64,000 bases of DNA from Polaromonas sp. C04 (lineage in GTDB: Bacteria > Pseudomonadota > Gammaproteobacteria > Burkholderiales > Burkholderiaceae_C), in contig NZ_MUNS01000020.1 in the NCBI RefSeq assembly GCF_002002705.1, positions 124,001-188,000 on the forward strand, read 5' to 3'. The position numbers were made by a program, and so were the translations under genes. The notes under the pieces were generated by a model. The model was not told where the DNA came from and ran no database searches. It was given only the letters and a program-made list of their open reading frames with translations. The stretch's first letter is position 1, and each line of letters starts with the position of its first letter. Of this stretch, positions 38,711 through 48,544 are shown in pieces.

Positions 38711-38821
38711 GATGACACCTCCTGTCACCGGCGAAAGCGCCAGTCGACATGATTTAGACAGGCCCGGCCCGGCATTGTTCCGTGATGTAACAGGGCCGCA
38801 GGCGTGCCCGCTCCAAGGCGT

Positions 38822-40216
38822 TCAGGGTCTTGGCAGGAATGACGCCATGAACACGCGCGACTGCGTGCCGAAATGCTGCATCAGCTCGGACACCAGCTGT
38901 GTCATGTCGTCCCGCATGTTTTGCGGGGCACGCTGCAGCACGGCGAACAAATCGATATCGGGCTCGGTCTGTTCGAACACGTAGGCCGGGTCAGAGATGT
39001 ATTTGGCGGGCAGGGCGTGTTCCAGCATGCGGTCGGTCCGGTCGGCCCAGTCGTACGCCTGCTGGCTCACGACCTGGCGCGGGGTGGCGTCCGACCAGGG
39101 TGCCTGCGCAGCGTCCTTTGATGTATTGCGCGTGGCGCGCAGCAGGGCATCCATGGGGTTCTTGTGCAGATAGGCGTCCCGCATGCGGTGGTACTGGTAG
39201 TTTTCGAGCGCGAGATGGCGGTTCGAGACGAGCCGGATGGCCCGGTCCTTGGGCCCGTGCCACCCCGCGATATCGAGGGCGTTGATCCACAGCATGCGCA
39301 CCGTGCTCACGCCCGGCAGGACGTTCGCATGGTAGGGCTGCGTCAGGTCCTGCACATAGTGCAATGCCCATCCCGCAAAGCGCCAGCCCCAATATGGATG
39401 CCCGGTCTTGAGCGCATACGCCGCCAGTGACCGGTACAGATGGATTCGGTATTCGGGGTAAGTGCGGCGCAGGAAGCGGGCTGCCTTGTAGATGATCCAG
39501 GACTCATGGAAAAAGCCCATGTGAAACGGCGCCTGCCCCGAGAACTCGAGCGCCGGATCGCCGAACGGCTGCTTGCCGAAACCGTAGCGGCGCCCATAGG
39601 GCGTGCCGTTGTCTTCCCACAGGCCGATGTCCAGGCCGTCGTCGGGCTCTGCGGACGCGCTGGCAACAACCTCCAGCACCGCGACTTGCTCTCCCGGGTG
39701 AAGGCGCTGGTATTGGGTTTCGCGGGCCGTGGTGTCGCGCCGCAGTGTCGTGACCCCGGTCCAGGGCAGGTTTGATCCGGGCGGTGGCTGCGTGCCGGGG
39801 CGCATCTGCAGGAACAGCGGCAATTGGCAGTCGGGATTGATGCGCAGGGCCGCCATGAAGCGCTGCCTGCGCGTGGCGGGCGGGCCGCCGGCTCGGAACT
39901 GCAAGGCATCCGGCTGCGGCGGATACACAGGGACGTTGCGGCGTGCCCATTGTTCCTCCTGCGCCAGCAGCGCCTGCAGGCCCGTGTCTTCGGCCGCCAG
40001 GAACGCGTCCAGGGTTTCCGCGGCAACGGGGGGTGCCCCCGCGATTGCTGGCATGGCGGCCAGCGCCTGCCAGGTGCCCAGGGTGTGGTCGCTCCAGGCG
40101 AAGGACAGGGTCGCGGTGCCCGTCAGTGCCACGAAAATCAGCCAGCGGATGCTGCGGCAATATCGGTACAAGGTGTTCGGGCTGTTCAGGCTCATGCCAG
40201 AGGATCGTGGTGGCAT
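38822..40216 (-). CDS. secreted zinc phospholipase C/P1-nuclease-like protein
   Basis: 464 residues. The signal peptide (LIFVALTGTATLSFA) would leave Trp as the first mature residue (WSDHTLGTW), as in B. cereus phospholipase C and P1 nuclease, where that Trp binds zinc. Later, ALHYVQDLTQPYHA gives His-x3-Asp-x5-His, the spacing of PLC His118-Asp122-His128, and NRHLALENY gives His-x3-Glu, as His142-Glu146. A trinuclear-zinc hydrolase is therefore likely, although the protein is longer than PLC and the substrate is unknown. ATG 40216 has GAAAGG upstream and lies 9 bases after the VWA gene, so it belongs to that operon. Confidence 0.65.
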   Translation of the reverse strand: MPPRSSGMSLNSPNTLYRYCRSIRWLIFVALTGTATLSFAWSDHTLGTWQALAAMPAIAGAPPVAAETLDAFLAAEDTGLQALLAQEEQWARRNVPVYPPQPDALQFRAGGPPATRRQRFMAALRINPDCQLPLFLQMRPGTQPPPGSNLPWTGVTTLRRDTTARETQYQRLHPGEQVAVLEVVASASAEPDDGLDIGLWEDNGTPYGRRYGFGKQPFGDPALEFSGQAPFHMGFFHESWIIYKAARFLRRTYPEYRIHLYRSLAAYALKTGHPYWGWRFAGWALHYVQDLTQPYHANVLPGVSTVRMLWINALDIAGWHGPKDRAIRLVSNRHLALENYQYHRMRDAYLHKNPMDALLRATRNTSKDAAQAPWSDATPRQVVSQQAYDWADRTDRMLEHALPAKYISDPAYVFEQTEPDIDLFAVLQRAPQNMRDDMTQLVSELMQHFGTQSRVFMASFLPRP

Positions 40217-40225
40217 GCGTGCCTT

Positions 40226-41281
40226 TCAGAGAATGCGGTTGAACCACAAGAGCGATAGTCCTGCCGCGGTGACGGCCAGCAGCGCGGCGGCGAGTGCCAG
40301 CAGGGCGGAGATTTCGGTTTCCTTTTTCTCGACGGACAGCCGTGAGCGCAGGGTTTCGTAGACATTTTTCAGGCTGTCCGCAGTACCGGCGTAAAAGTAC
40401 TCGGCCCGGGTGCTGTCGGCGATGGCCTTGAGCGTATCCTCGTCGAGCCGCACGCGCATAGACCAGCCTTGAAAGCCGATGGTCTCGCCATCCACCGTGC
40501 CCACGCCCACGGTGTACACGCGCACCCCGCGATCGGCCGCCATGCTGGCCGCCTCCATGGTGTCCACGCCGGTGGTGCGCTGGCCGTCGGTGAGCAGGAT
40601 GATGGCCCCCGTGTTGTACGAGCCGGGTGTCACAGGCGTGAATTTTTTGCCCGCCCCGGGCGCGCTTTTGTCGATTGCGACCCCGTGGGGGCCGCCCACG
40701 CCGTCGACCATCGCCTCCAGGTCGATGCCGGCGTCGGGGAACAGGGTCGCCAGCGACAGCACGATGCCGTTGCCGATGGCGGTGCCCGGCTGCAGCTGGA
40801 AGCGGTCGATGGCGGTCACCAGGTCATCGTGGTTCAGGGTCGGGGCCTGCACCACCGAGGCCGTGCCCGCAAAGGCGATGATGCCCACGCGCACGCTGCG
40901 CGGCAGCTCCGCGAGAAACGCCTTGGCCGCGTTCTGGGCCGCGACCAGGCGGCTGGGCAGCACATCGGTGGCGCGCATGCTGCCCGACACGTCCATCGCC
41001 AAAATGATGGTGTCCTGCTGCATCGGCAAGGTGATCACGGCCAGGGGGCGCGCCGCCGCCAGCAGCATGGCGGCAATGGCCAGCAGCAGCAGCAGCGGCG
41101 GGATGTGGCGGCGCAGGCTCTGGCCCGGTCCCATGGCCTCCTTGACGATGGACAGGCTGGCATAGCGCAGTGCCAGCTTTTTCTTGCGGCGCAACAGCCA
41201 GACATACAGCGCCACCAGCAGCGGCAGTGCCAGCAGCAGCCACAGCAACTGGGGCCACAGGAAGGTGACGGGCGAGGTCAT
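40226..41281 (-). CDS. VWA-domain membrane protein (BatA-like)
   Basis: 351 residues. Two N-terminal membrane helices (LLWLLLALPLLVALYVWLL and PPLLLLLAIAAMLLAAA), a von Willebrand A domain (about 90-300) with an intact metal site (LAMDVSGSMRATD for DxSxS, then GTAIGNG, then LLTDGQRTTG), and a C-terminal helix. The layout matches BatA/YehP-type partners of MoxR ATPases. Follows the DUF58 gene by 24 bases on the same strand. Confidence 0.92.
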   Translation of the reverse strand: MTSPVTFLWPQLLWLLLALPLLVALYVWLLRRKKKLALRYASLSIVKEAMGPGQSLRRHIPPLLLLLAIAAMLLAAARPLAVITLPMQQDTIILAMDVSGSMRATDVLPSRLVAAQNAAKAFLAELPRSVRVGIIAFAGTASVVQAPTLNHDDLVTAIDRFQLQPGTAIGNGIVLSLATLFPDAGIDLEAMVDGVGGPHGVAIDKSAPGAGKKFTPVTPGSYNTGAIILLTDGQRTTGVDTMEAASMAADRGVRVYTVGVGTVDGETIGFQGWSMRVRLDEDTLKAIADSTRAEYFYAGTADSLKNVYETLRSRLSVEKKETEISALLALAAALLAVTAAGLSLLWFNRIL

Positions 41282-41305
41282 GGCATCGTCTCCGTGATGG
41301 CTGGC

Positions 41306-42301
41306 TCAGGCCGCCACATGCAGGTGCGCGGACAGCGGGCTGACCGATGCGCCGGCGCCCGGCAGCCGGCTGCGGCGCTTGCGCAAATCGGTGAAGCGCA
41401 GCACCGATGCCACCAGGTCATCGTCGGTGCACAGCTCCAGCGTGTCGACACCCGCGCGTGCCAGCGCCTGGCGCAGTTCCGCCTCGCGCTGCGCCGCAAT
41501 CCGCGCAAAGCGCTTGCGAAAACCCGCGTCGTGTGTGTCCACCATCAGTTGTTCGCCGGTTTCCGCGTCGCGGATGGGGATGAGCCCAAGGTCGGGCAAG
41601 TCCAGTTCCATCGGATCGAGCAGCCGCACCGCCACCACGTCGTGGCGCCGCGCCAGCTCGCCCAGCGGTCTTTCCCAGTCGGGCTCGCTGATGAAATCGG
41701 ACACCACAAACAGCGTGGAGCGGCGCCGCACCACCGTGGCGGCCGATGCCAGCAGCTCATGCAGCCGGGTGCCGCCGGTGTCGCCCGCGAGCGGGCGGTT
41801 TTGCATGGCGTGCAGCAGGTGCAGCACATGCCGGCGCCCGCCGCCCGGCGGAATCACGGTGTCCACCCCGGCGCCGTACAGGAGCGCGCCGACGCGGTTG
41901 CCGTGACGCGTCAGCAGCCGCGCCAGCACGGCCACGAATTCGGTGGACACGTGGCGCTTGCGCTGCTCGCCCGAGCCAAAATCGACCGAGGGGCTCAGGT
42001 CCAGCAAAAACCAGGCGCTCATCTCGCGGTCTTCGGTGAACACGCGCACATGCGTTTGCTGCAGCCGCGCCGTGACGTTCCAGTCGATGTGGCGCACGTC
42101 ATCGAAGTGCTGGTACTCGCGCAGGTCGGCCAGGTCCAGCCCGGCGCCGCGCAACAGCGTGCGGTAGTCGCCCTGCAGCAGCCCGTCGAGCCGGCGGATC
42201 ACCGTCCACTCCAACCGGCGCAGCACGTGCTCGGCCCCGGGCGCCGGCGCCAGGGCAGGCGTGGCGGACGCGGGCGGGACGGGTGGGGTGCGGGTCCACA
42301 T
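41306..42301 (-). CDS. DUF58 domain protein
   Basis: 331 residues, soluble. The DUF58 signature is DLADLREYQHFDDVRHIDWN with TARL following. A VWA-like second half has LLDLSPSVDFGSG (incomplete metal site) and LFVVSDFISEPDW. DUF58 proteins are the standard partners of MoxR AAA+ ATPases and VWA proteins. Its start is 7 bases after the moxR stop. Confidence 0.92.
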   Translation of the reverse strand: MWTRTPPVPPASATPALAPAPGAEHVLRRLEWTVIRRLDGLLQGDYRTLLRGAGLDLADLREYQHFDDVRHIDWNVTARLQQTHVRVFTEDREMSAWFLLDLSPSVDFGSGEQRKRHVSTEFVAVLARLLTRHGNRVGALLYGAGVDTVIPPGGGRRHVLHLLHAMQNRPLAGDTGGTRLHELLASAATVVRRRSTLFVVSDFISEPDWERPLGELARRHDVVAVRLLDPMELDLPDLGLIPIRDAETGEQLMVDTHDAGFRKRFARIAAQREAELRQALARAGVDTLELCTDDDLVASVLRFTDLRKRRSRLPGAGASVSPLSAHLHVAA

Positions 42302-42308
42302 GGCGGCC

Positions 42309-43319
<1,011 letters not shown>

Positions 43320-43330
43320 GGGGGAGTCCT

Positions 43331-44221
43331 TCAGAAGGGTGACATGCCAACCGCCGAGGCGGCATTCTCGATCGGTACCGCAAAGCCGATGCCGATAAAG
43401 GTGCGGGCCGGTGTCGGGTTGAGGATGGCGGTGACGATGCCGACGACGGCACCATCCATCGTGACCAGCGGTCCGCCCGAGTTGCCGGGGTTGGCGGCGG
43501 CGTCGAACTGGATCAGGTTGGACAATTCCTGCCCGCCGTTGGGCGAGCGGAACACGCGGTTCAGGCCCGACACCACGCCCGCCGACGCCGACGGGCCGAT
43601 GCCGAACGGAAAGCCGACCGCCATCACCTGGTCGCCGGTCGCCAGGTCGGCGGTGGAGCGCAGGGTTGCGGGCATGAGGTCGTCCGGAATGGTGCTGGCC
43701 TGCAGCACGGCCAGGTCGTTTTCAGGCTGCGTGCTGATGACGGAGGCGCGCGACATCAGTCCGTCGAAAAAAACCACCCGGATGACCTCGGCGTCCTGCA
43801 CCACATGCAGGCTCGTCAGGATCACGCCCTTGTCCACAATGACCACGCCGGTACCGACGCCGCGCTCGACCTCGTCCTTGCCATGGCGGCTCTTGCCATA
43901 GGCCATGACCCGCACGACAGAGGGGAAAATCGCGTTGTAGGCGGCGGTGGCGGGGGAGGGCAGGACCGTGGTTTCCAGGGTTTTGAGCACGGCCGCGTCA
44001 ATGTCTTTTTGCGTGACCGTGCGCGTTGCCGGACGCAGCGCCAGGCCCAGGCTGAGCGCGAGCATGACGGCCAGCAGGGCGATGACCGACCACAGCACAC
44101 GTGGACTGGAAAGTCTGCGCCGGCGGGACGGTGCCGGGGCGGTGGCTGGCGCCGCGTCGCCGGCGGGCAAGGCGCCATCCGGCCCGCGACGGGAGCGGCT
44201 GTAGAGGGCGGGCTTGCGCAT
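43331..44221 (-). CDS. membrane-anchored trypsin-like serine protease (HtrA-like, no PDZ)
   Basis: 296 residues. A basic cytoplasmic N-terminus (about 1-45), one membrane helix (VIALLAVMLALSLGLAL), then an S1C/trypsin domain with the full triad: His in VILTSLHVVQDA, Asp in PENDLAVLQ, Ser in AANPGNSGGPLV. The protein ends just after the protease domain (FAVPIENAASAVG), so the PDZ domains of DegP/DegS are absent. ATG 44221 has AGGTGA upstream. First gene of the protease-moxR-DUF58-VWA-phospholipase-like operon and divergent from tatD. Confidence 0.9.
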   Translation of the reverse strand: MRKPALYSRSRRGPDGALPAGDAAPATAPAPSRRRRLSSPRVLWSVIALLAVMLALSLGLALRPATRTVTQKDIDAAVLKTLETTVLPSPATAAYNAIFPSVVRVMAYGKSRHGKDEVERGVGTGVVIVDKGVILTSLHVVQDAEVIRVVFFDGLMSRASVISTQPENDLAVLQASTIPDDLMPATLRSTADLATGDQVMAVGFPFGIGPSASAGVVSGLNRVFRSPNGGQELSNLIQFDAAANPGNSGGPLVTMDGAVVGIVTAILNPTPARTFIGIGFAVPIENAASAVGMSPF

Positions 44222-44336
44222 CAGGTCACCTGTGAGGGATGTTTTCAATACGCGCTGGAAACGACGGAATTACAGTATCACGGTTTGCCCGTTCCTGCAT
44301 CCAGTTTGCGCGCCCGTTTCAGGCATTATGGTGGCC

Positions 44337-45182
44337 ATGACGGTCTGGATCGATACCCACTGCCACCTGGATGCTCGCGAGTTCTGCAGCGATGTCCTCG
44401 CCATGCGCGCGCGGGCGGCTGCCAGGGGCGTCGCGCATTGCGTACTGCCGGCCGTGCAGGTGGCCAACTTCGCGGCGGTGCGTGAACTGGCGCACCAGTT
44501 TGGGGACAGCTATGCGCTGGGCATCCACCCCTTGTGCGTGCCGCAGGCGGTGGATGCGGACCTGGCGGCGCTCGATACCGAGTTGGCGCTGCGCCAGGCC
44601 GACCCGCGGCTGGTCGCGGTGGGCGAGATCGGGCTCGACTATTTCGTTCCCGAACTCTTGCAGAGCCCACTGCGTGAACGTCAGGAGTTTTTCTACCGCG
44701 AACAGCTCAAGCTGGCGCGCCGGCATGGCTTGCCGGTGATCCTGCACGTGCGGCGCTCGGCCGACCGGCTGCTGAAAGCTTTGCGCGACCTGGCCGGGCC
44801 TGACGGGCTTTGGCGCGGTATCGCCCACGCCTTCAATGGCAGCGAGGTGCAGGCCACCCAGTTCGTCGCGCTGGGCTTCAAGCTCGGCTTTGGCGGTGCG
44901 GTGACGTTCGAGCGCGCGCTGCAGCTGCGCCGTCTGGCCGCCACCTTGCCGCTGGATGCCATCGTGCTGGAGACCGATGCGCCGGACATTCCCCCGCACT
45001 GGCTTTACAAAACCGCGCAGCAACGCGCGGCCGGCGCGCCGCAGGGCCGCAACGAGCCGGCCGAGCTGCCGCGCATTGCACAGGTGGTCGCCGACCTGCG
45101 CGGCATGGGGCTCGCCGATCTGGCGCAGGCGACAACGCGCAACGCCATGGCGGCGCTGCCGCGGCTGGGGGCGCTGCTGTGA
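44337..45182 (+). CDS. TatD-family metal-dependent hydrolase
   Basis: 281 residues, TIM-barrel. Metal ligands: WIDTHCHLD (His-x-His), VGEIGLDYF (Glu), VILHVRRS (His), GIAHAFNGS (His), LETDAPDIPP (Asp). TatD/YcfH members are DNases or D-aminoacyl-tRNA deacylase-like enzymes. ATG 44337 is used; one three codons upstream is also possible. Divergent from the protease gene. Confidence 0.92.
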   Translation: MTVWIDTHCHLDAREFCSDVLAMRARAAARGVAHCVLPAVQVANFAAVRELAHQFGDSYALGIHPLCVPQAVDADLAALDTELALRQADPRLVAVGEIGLDYFVPELLQSPLRERQEFFYREQLKLARRHGLPVILHVRRSADRLLKALRDLAGPDGLWRGIAHAFNGSEVQATQFVALGFKLGFGGAVTFERALQLRRLAATLPLDAIVLETDAPDIPPHWLYKTAQQRAAGAPQGRNEPAELPRIAQVVADLRGMGLADLAQATTRNAMAALPRLGALL

Positions 45183-45340
45183 GCGCCGCCGGGCCGTCCC
45201 AAGGCGCGAAGGCCCCCGAGGGGCTGAGCCCCGCGGCTCCGAGCTTGCCTGCGCAGGTTCGGACGGGGCGAAGAGCCGCCGACTCTGGCGGTGGCCTGTC
45301 CAGCGAGCCACACGCAGTGGGCGAACGTGGGGGCGCTGTG
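45183..45340 (+). repeat. GC-rich intergenic element between tatD and the glycosylase gene
   Basis: About 158 bases with several short stems (GGGGCT-G-AGCCCC; CCGAGCTTGCCTGCGCAGG) ending in ACACGCAGTGGGCGAACGTG. From memory, elements ending this way are scattered between Comamonadaceae genes; this must be checked. It is open in the frame of the next gene. Confidence 0.45.
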
Positions 45341-45346
45341 CGTGTG

Positions 45347-45844
45347 ATGTTGCGGGGGCTGCCGCCGCTGCTGTCACCTCAGACCCGCTTGCTGGTGCTG
45401 GGCAGTTTCCCCGGTGCGGCCTCGCTCGCCGCGCAGCAGTACTATGCCCATCCGCAAAACCAGTTCTGGAAGATTCTTCAAGCCATTTGGCCTTCCAGCC
45501 CATACGGGACGGGCACCGGCAGCTATGAAAACAGAAGCACATGGCTACTCGCCCACGGCCTGGGCGTATGGGACGTGTACGGCGCCTGCGAGCGCGAAGG
45601 CAGCCTGGACGCCAGCATCCGCAACCCGCAGGTCAACGATTTCTCAAACCTGCGCCGGCGCTGCCCGCAATTGCAGGCGATCGTCCACAACGGCGGCGAG
45701 AGCTATAAACACGCGCGTTACACCGCCGAACTGGGTTTACCGGTCTATAAATTGCCGTCCACCAGCCCGGCCAACGCGTCCTGGCGCTTCGAGCGCAAAC
45801 TCGCCGCCTGGCGCGAGGTCTTCGAACAACATGGACTCATCTGA
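45347..45844 (+). CDS. DNA-deoxyinosine (hypoxanthine) / uracil-DNA glycosylase family 6
   Basis: 165 residues. LLVLGSFPGAASLAAQQYYA and HPQNQFWKIL form the family's first motif, GVWDVYGACEREGSLD the middle, and LPSTSPANASW the last motif. These proteins remove hypoxanthine (and in some cases uracil) from DNA. ATG 45347 is used. A GTG overlapping the tatD stop (45179) is also in frame but would add 56 residues encoded by the repeat element. Followed 3 bases later by the next gene. Confidence 0.88.
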   Translation: MLRGLPPLLSPQTRLLVLGSFPGAASLAAQQYYAHPQNQFWKILQAIWPSSPYGTGTGSYENRSTWLLAHGLGVWDVYGACEREGSLDASIRNPQVNDFSNLRRRCPQLQAIVHNGGESYKHARYTAELGLPVYKLPSTSPANASWRFERKLAAWREVFEQHGLI

Positions 45845-45847
45845 TTG

Positions 45848-46612
45848 ATGGCACGCACAAAAAAAACCGACAGGGAACTTCCGGAAGTCAACTTCTCCGA
45901 CTATGGCGACGTGCGCTACCTGCACCTGGGCACCGAGTGGGTGCAGGGCTCGATGCTGCTGGATGCGCCCTTTGACATCGAGCTGGAGTATGTGCAGCGC
46001 ATGATGGCCTGGCTGCTGTTTGTGGAGCCCACCGAAGTGGCCAAACGCCACGCCATGCAGCTCGGTCTGGGCGCCGCCTCGCTGACCAAGTTCTGCCGCA
46101 GGAAGCTGCGCATGAAGACCACCGCGATCGAGCTCAATCCGCAGGTGGTCGCGGCCTGCCGCCTGTGGTTCAAGCTGCCGCCCGACGATGCGCGGCTGCA
46201 GGTGGTGCTGAGCGACGCGGCCGAGGTGGCGCGGCACCCGCACTGGCATGGCACGGTGGACGCGCTGCAGGTGGATCTGTACGACCACGAGGCCGCCGCG
46301 CCGGTGCTCGACAGCGAGGATTTCTATGCCGACTGCCGCCGGCTGCTGACCGAGGACGGCTGCATGACGGTGAACCTGTTCGGCCGCTCTTCCAGCTACG
46401 AGCGCAGCCTGGAGAAAATCGCGGCCGCTTTCGGCCGCGATGCGGTCTGGGCCTTCAAGCCGACGCGTGAGGGCAACACCGTGGTGCTGGCGCTGCGCAC
46501 TGCCAGGGCCGTGAAACGCGCAGAGCTTGCCGCGCGTGCGGAAACCATCCAGACTCTGTGGCATCTGCCCGCGCCCAAGTGGCTGCGGGTGTTCAAACCG
46601 CTGCAACCCTGA
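45848..46612 (+). CDS. spermidine-synthase-like protein
   Basis: 254 residues, Rossmann-type methyltransferase fold. AMQLGLGAASLTKFCRRKL is the glycine-rich motif (divergent from GGG/D-G-G), TAIELNPQVVAACR the acidic strand 2, and DALQVDLYDHEAAAP the proton-acceptor region. The polyamine-synthase family includes many such stand-alone proteins whose substrate is unknown. ATG 45848 is 3 bases after the glycosylase stop, so the two are probably co-transcribed. Confidence 0.8.
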   Translation: MARTKKTDRELPEVNFSDYGDVRYLHLGTEWVQGSMLLDAPFDIELEYVQRMMAWLLFVEPTEVAKRHAMQLGLGAASLTKFCRRKLRMKTTAIELNPQVVAACRLWFKLPPDDARLQVVLSDAAEVARHPHWHGTVDALQVDLYDHEAAAPVLDSEDFYADCRRLLTEDGCMTVNLFGRSSSYERSLEKIAAAFGRDAVWAFKPTREGNTVVLALRTARAVKRAELAARAETIQTLWHLPAPKWLRVFKPLQP

Positions 46613-46632
46613 CCACTTCCCCCACGACCTCC

Positions 46633-48432
46633 ATGAGCGCCACCTTGCAACCCGCCAAGCATTCTCCTTTGCCCAAGTCCGTCCCGATGGGGCCGGTGGA
46701 CTGGCGCCGCCTGGTCGAGTGGCTGAACGCGGACGGGGTGATTTCGAATGAGGAAGCGCGCCGCACCATCGCGCGCTGCTCGCAGGCCGAGAGTGCGCAG
46801 CATCCGCTGGTGCGCCTGGCCAGCGTGGCGATGCAGCGCTCAAGCGATGGCAAGCCGCTGGACATTGAAGCGCTGACCCAGTGGCTGGCCGGCCGCGCCG
46901 GGCTCGACTACCTGCGCATCGACCCCTTGAAGGTGGATGTGGGCAAGGTGGCCGACATCATGAGCGCCGCCTACGCCGAGCGCCACCGCGTGCTGCCGGT
47001 GCAGGTCACGCCCACCGAGGTGGTGGTGGCCACGGCCGAGCCCTTCATCATCGACTGGGTCGCCGAGGTCGAGCGCCAGTCGCGCCGCAGCGTGCGCCGC
47101 GTCGTCGCCAGTCCGCAGGAGATTCACCGCTTCACGGCCGAGTTCTTCGCGCTGGCCAAATCCGTGCGCGCGGCGCAAAAGGCCGGCTCCGGCAATGCGG
47201 CCGCGAGTTTCGAGCAGCTGGTCGAGCTGGGCAAGACCAGCAAGCAGTTAGACGCCAACGACCAGGGCGTGGTGCAGGTGGTGGACTGGCTGTGGCAGTA
47301 CGCGTTCGACCAGCGCGCCAGCGACATCCATCTGGAGCCGCGCCGCGAGCAGGGCGTGATCCGCTTTCGCATCGACGGCGTGCTGCACCCGGTGTACCAG
47401 ATGCCGATGGGCGTGCTGAACGCCATGACGGCGCGCATCAAGCTGCTCGGGCGCATGGACGTGATGGAAAAGCGCCGCCCGCTGGACGGCCGCATCAAGA
47501 CGCGCAACCCGCGCGGCGAAGAGATCGAGATGCGCCTGTCCACGCTGCCCACCGCCTTTGGCGAGAAGATGGTGATGCGGATTTTCGACCCCGACACCAC
47601 CGTCAAGGATCTCGACGCGCTGGGTTTCTCGTCGCACGATGCGGAGCGCTGGGAAGGCCTGGTCAGGCGACCCAACGGCGTGATTCTGGTGACCGGCCCG
47701 ACGGGATCCGGCAAGACCACCACGCTGTACTCCACGCTCAAGCGGATCGCGACCGAGGAGGTCAATGTCAGCACGATCGAGGATCCGATCGAGATGATCG
47801 AGCCCGCGTTCAACCAGACGCAGGTGCAGACACAGCTCGATTTCGGTTTTACCGAGGGCCTGCGCGCGCTCATGCGGCAGGACCCCGACATCATCATGGT
47901 GGGCGAAATCCGCGACCTGGCCACGGCCGAAATGGCGATCCAGGCGGCGCTGACCGGGCATCTGGTGTTCTCCACCCTGCACACCAACGATGCGCCCTCT
48001 GCCATCACGCGTCTCATGGAACTGGGCGTGCCGCCCTACCTGATCAACGCCACGGTGCTCGGCGTGCTGGCGCAGCGTCTCGTGCGCACGCTGTGCAAGC
48101 AGTGCCGGCAAAAAGACGACGCCACCTCGCGCGAGGCGCTGGCGGCCATCGTCAAGCCCTGGAAGATCAACGGCGGCTACCGCCCCTACAAGCCCGTGGG
48201 CTGCATCGACTGCCGCATGACCGGCTTCATGGGCCGCATGGGGCTGTACGAGTTGCTCACGGTCAGCGACGCCTTCAAGGGCCAGGTCACGCTGGCGCCG
48301 GACCTCGGTGCGCTCAAGCGCCAGGCCGTGCAGGATGGCATGCGGCCGCTGCGGCTGGCCGGCGCGCTGCGCGTGGCCGAAGGCCTGACCACGGTGGAAG
48401 AAGTCTTGAGCGCCACGCCGCCGCTCGACTGA
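46633..48432 (+). CDS. GspE/PulE-type secretion ATPase
   Basis: 599 residues. An N-terminal MshEN-like domain (about 40-180), then the ATPase core with Walker A GPTGSGKTTTLYSTLK, Asp box TIEDPIEM, Walker B QDPDIIMVGEIRD, and His box FSTLHTNDAPSA. A zinc-type four-Cys insertion, LCKQC then GCIDCRMTGF, is complete. It would power type II secretion or type IV pilus assembly. No other gsp or pil gene is in the window, so its partner system lies elsewhere. ATG 46633 is used, 20 bases after the upstream gene. Confidence 0.92.
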   Translation: MSATLQPAKHSPLPKSVPMGPVDWRRLVEWLNADGVISNEEARRTIARCSQAESAQHPLVRLASVAMQRSSDGKPLDIEALTQWLAGRAGLDYLRIDPLKVDVGKVADIMSAAYAERHRVLPVQVTPTEVVVATAEPFIIDWVAEVERQSRRSVRRVVASPQEIHRFTAEFFALAKSVRAAQKAGSGNAAASFEQLVELGKTSKQLDANDQGVVQVVDWLWQYAFDQRASDIHLEPRREQGVIRFRIDGVLHPVYQMPMGVLNAMTARIKLLGRMDVMEKRRPLDGRIKTRNPRGEEIEMRLSTLPTAFGEKMVMRIFDPDTTVKDLDALGFSSHDAERWEGLVRRPNGVILVTGPTGSGKTTTLYSTLKRIATEEVNVSTIEDPIEMIEPAFNQTQVQTQLDFGFTEGLRALMRQDPDIIMVGEIRDLATAEMAIQAALTGHLVFSTLHTNDAPSAITRLMELGVPPYLINATVLGVLAQRLVRTLCKQCRQKDDATSREALAAIVKPWKINGGYRPYKPVGCIDCRMTGFMGRMGLYELLTVSDAFKGQVTLAPDLGALKRQAVQDGMRPLRLAGALRVAEGLTTVEEVLSATPPLD

Positions 48433-48438
48433 CCGCCG

Positions 48439-48460
48439 CCCGGCGCCCGCGCGCCGGGTT
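48439..48460 (+). terminator. hairpin terminator after the secretion ATPase gene
   Basis: CCCGGCGC-CCGC-GCGCCGGG-TT, a perfect 8-bp GC stem 6 bases after the stop. The T-run is only two bases, so strength is uncertain. Confidence 0.5.
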
Positions 48461-48544
48461 CCCGGCGTAGGTGGAATCCACATCGGGCGGCCCGGCAAAG
48501 CCGCTGACAATCCGCTGGTCGAATTTTTTTCGAGGAGACAACAC

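Noticed and set aside
45179-45346. Upstream GTG start for the DNA glycosylase gene
   Set aside because: It would add 56 residues from a repeat-like element; family homology begins at the ATG at 45347.
46881-48470. 529-codon frame overlapping the secretion ATPase
   Set aside because: Arg/Gly/Ala-rich shadow of a gene with all GspE motifs.
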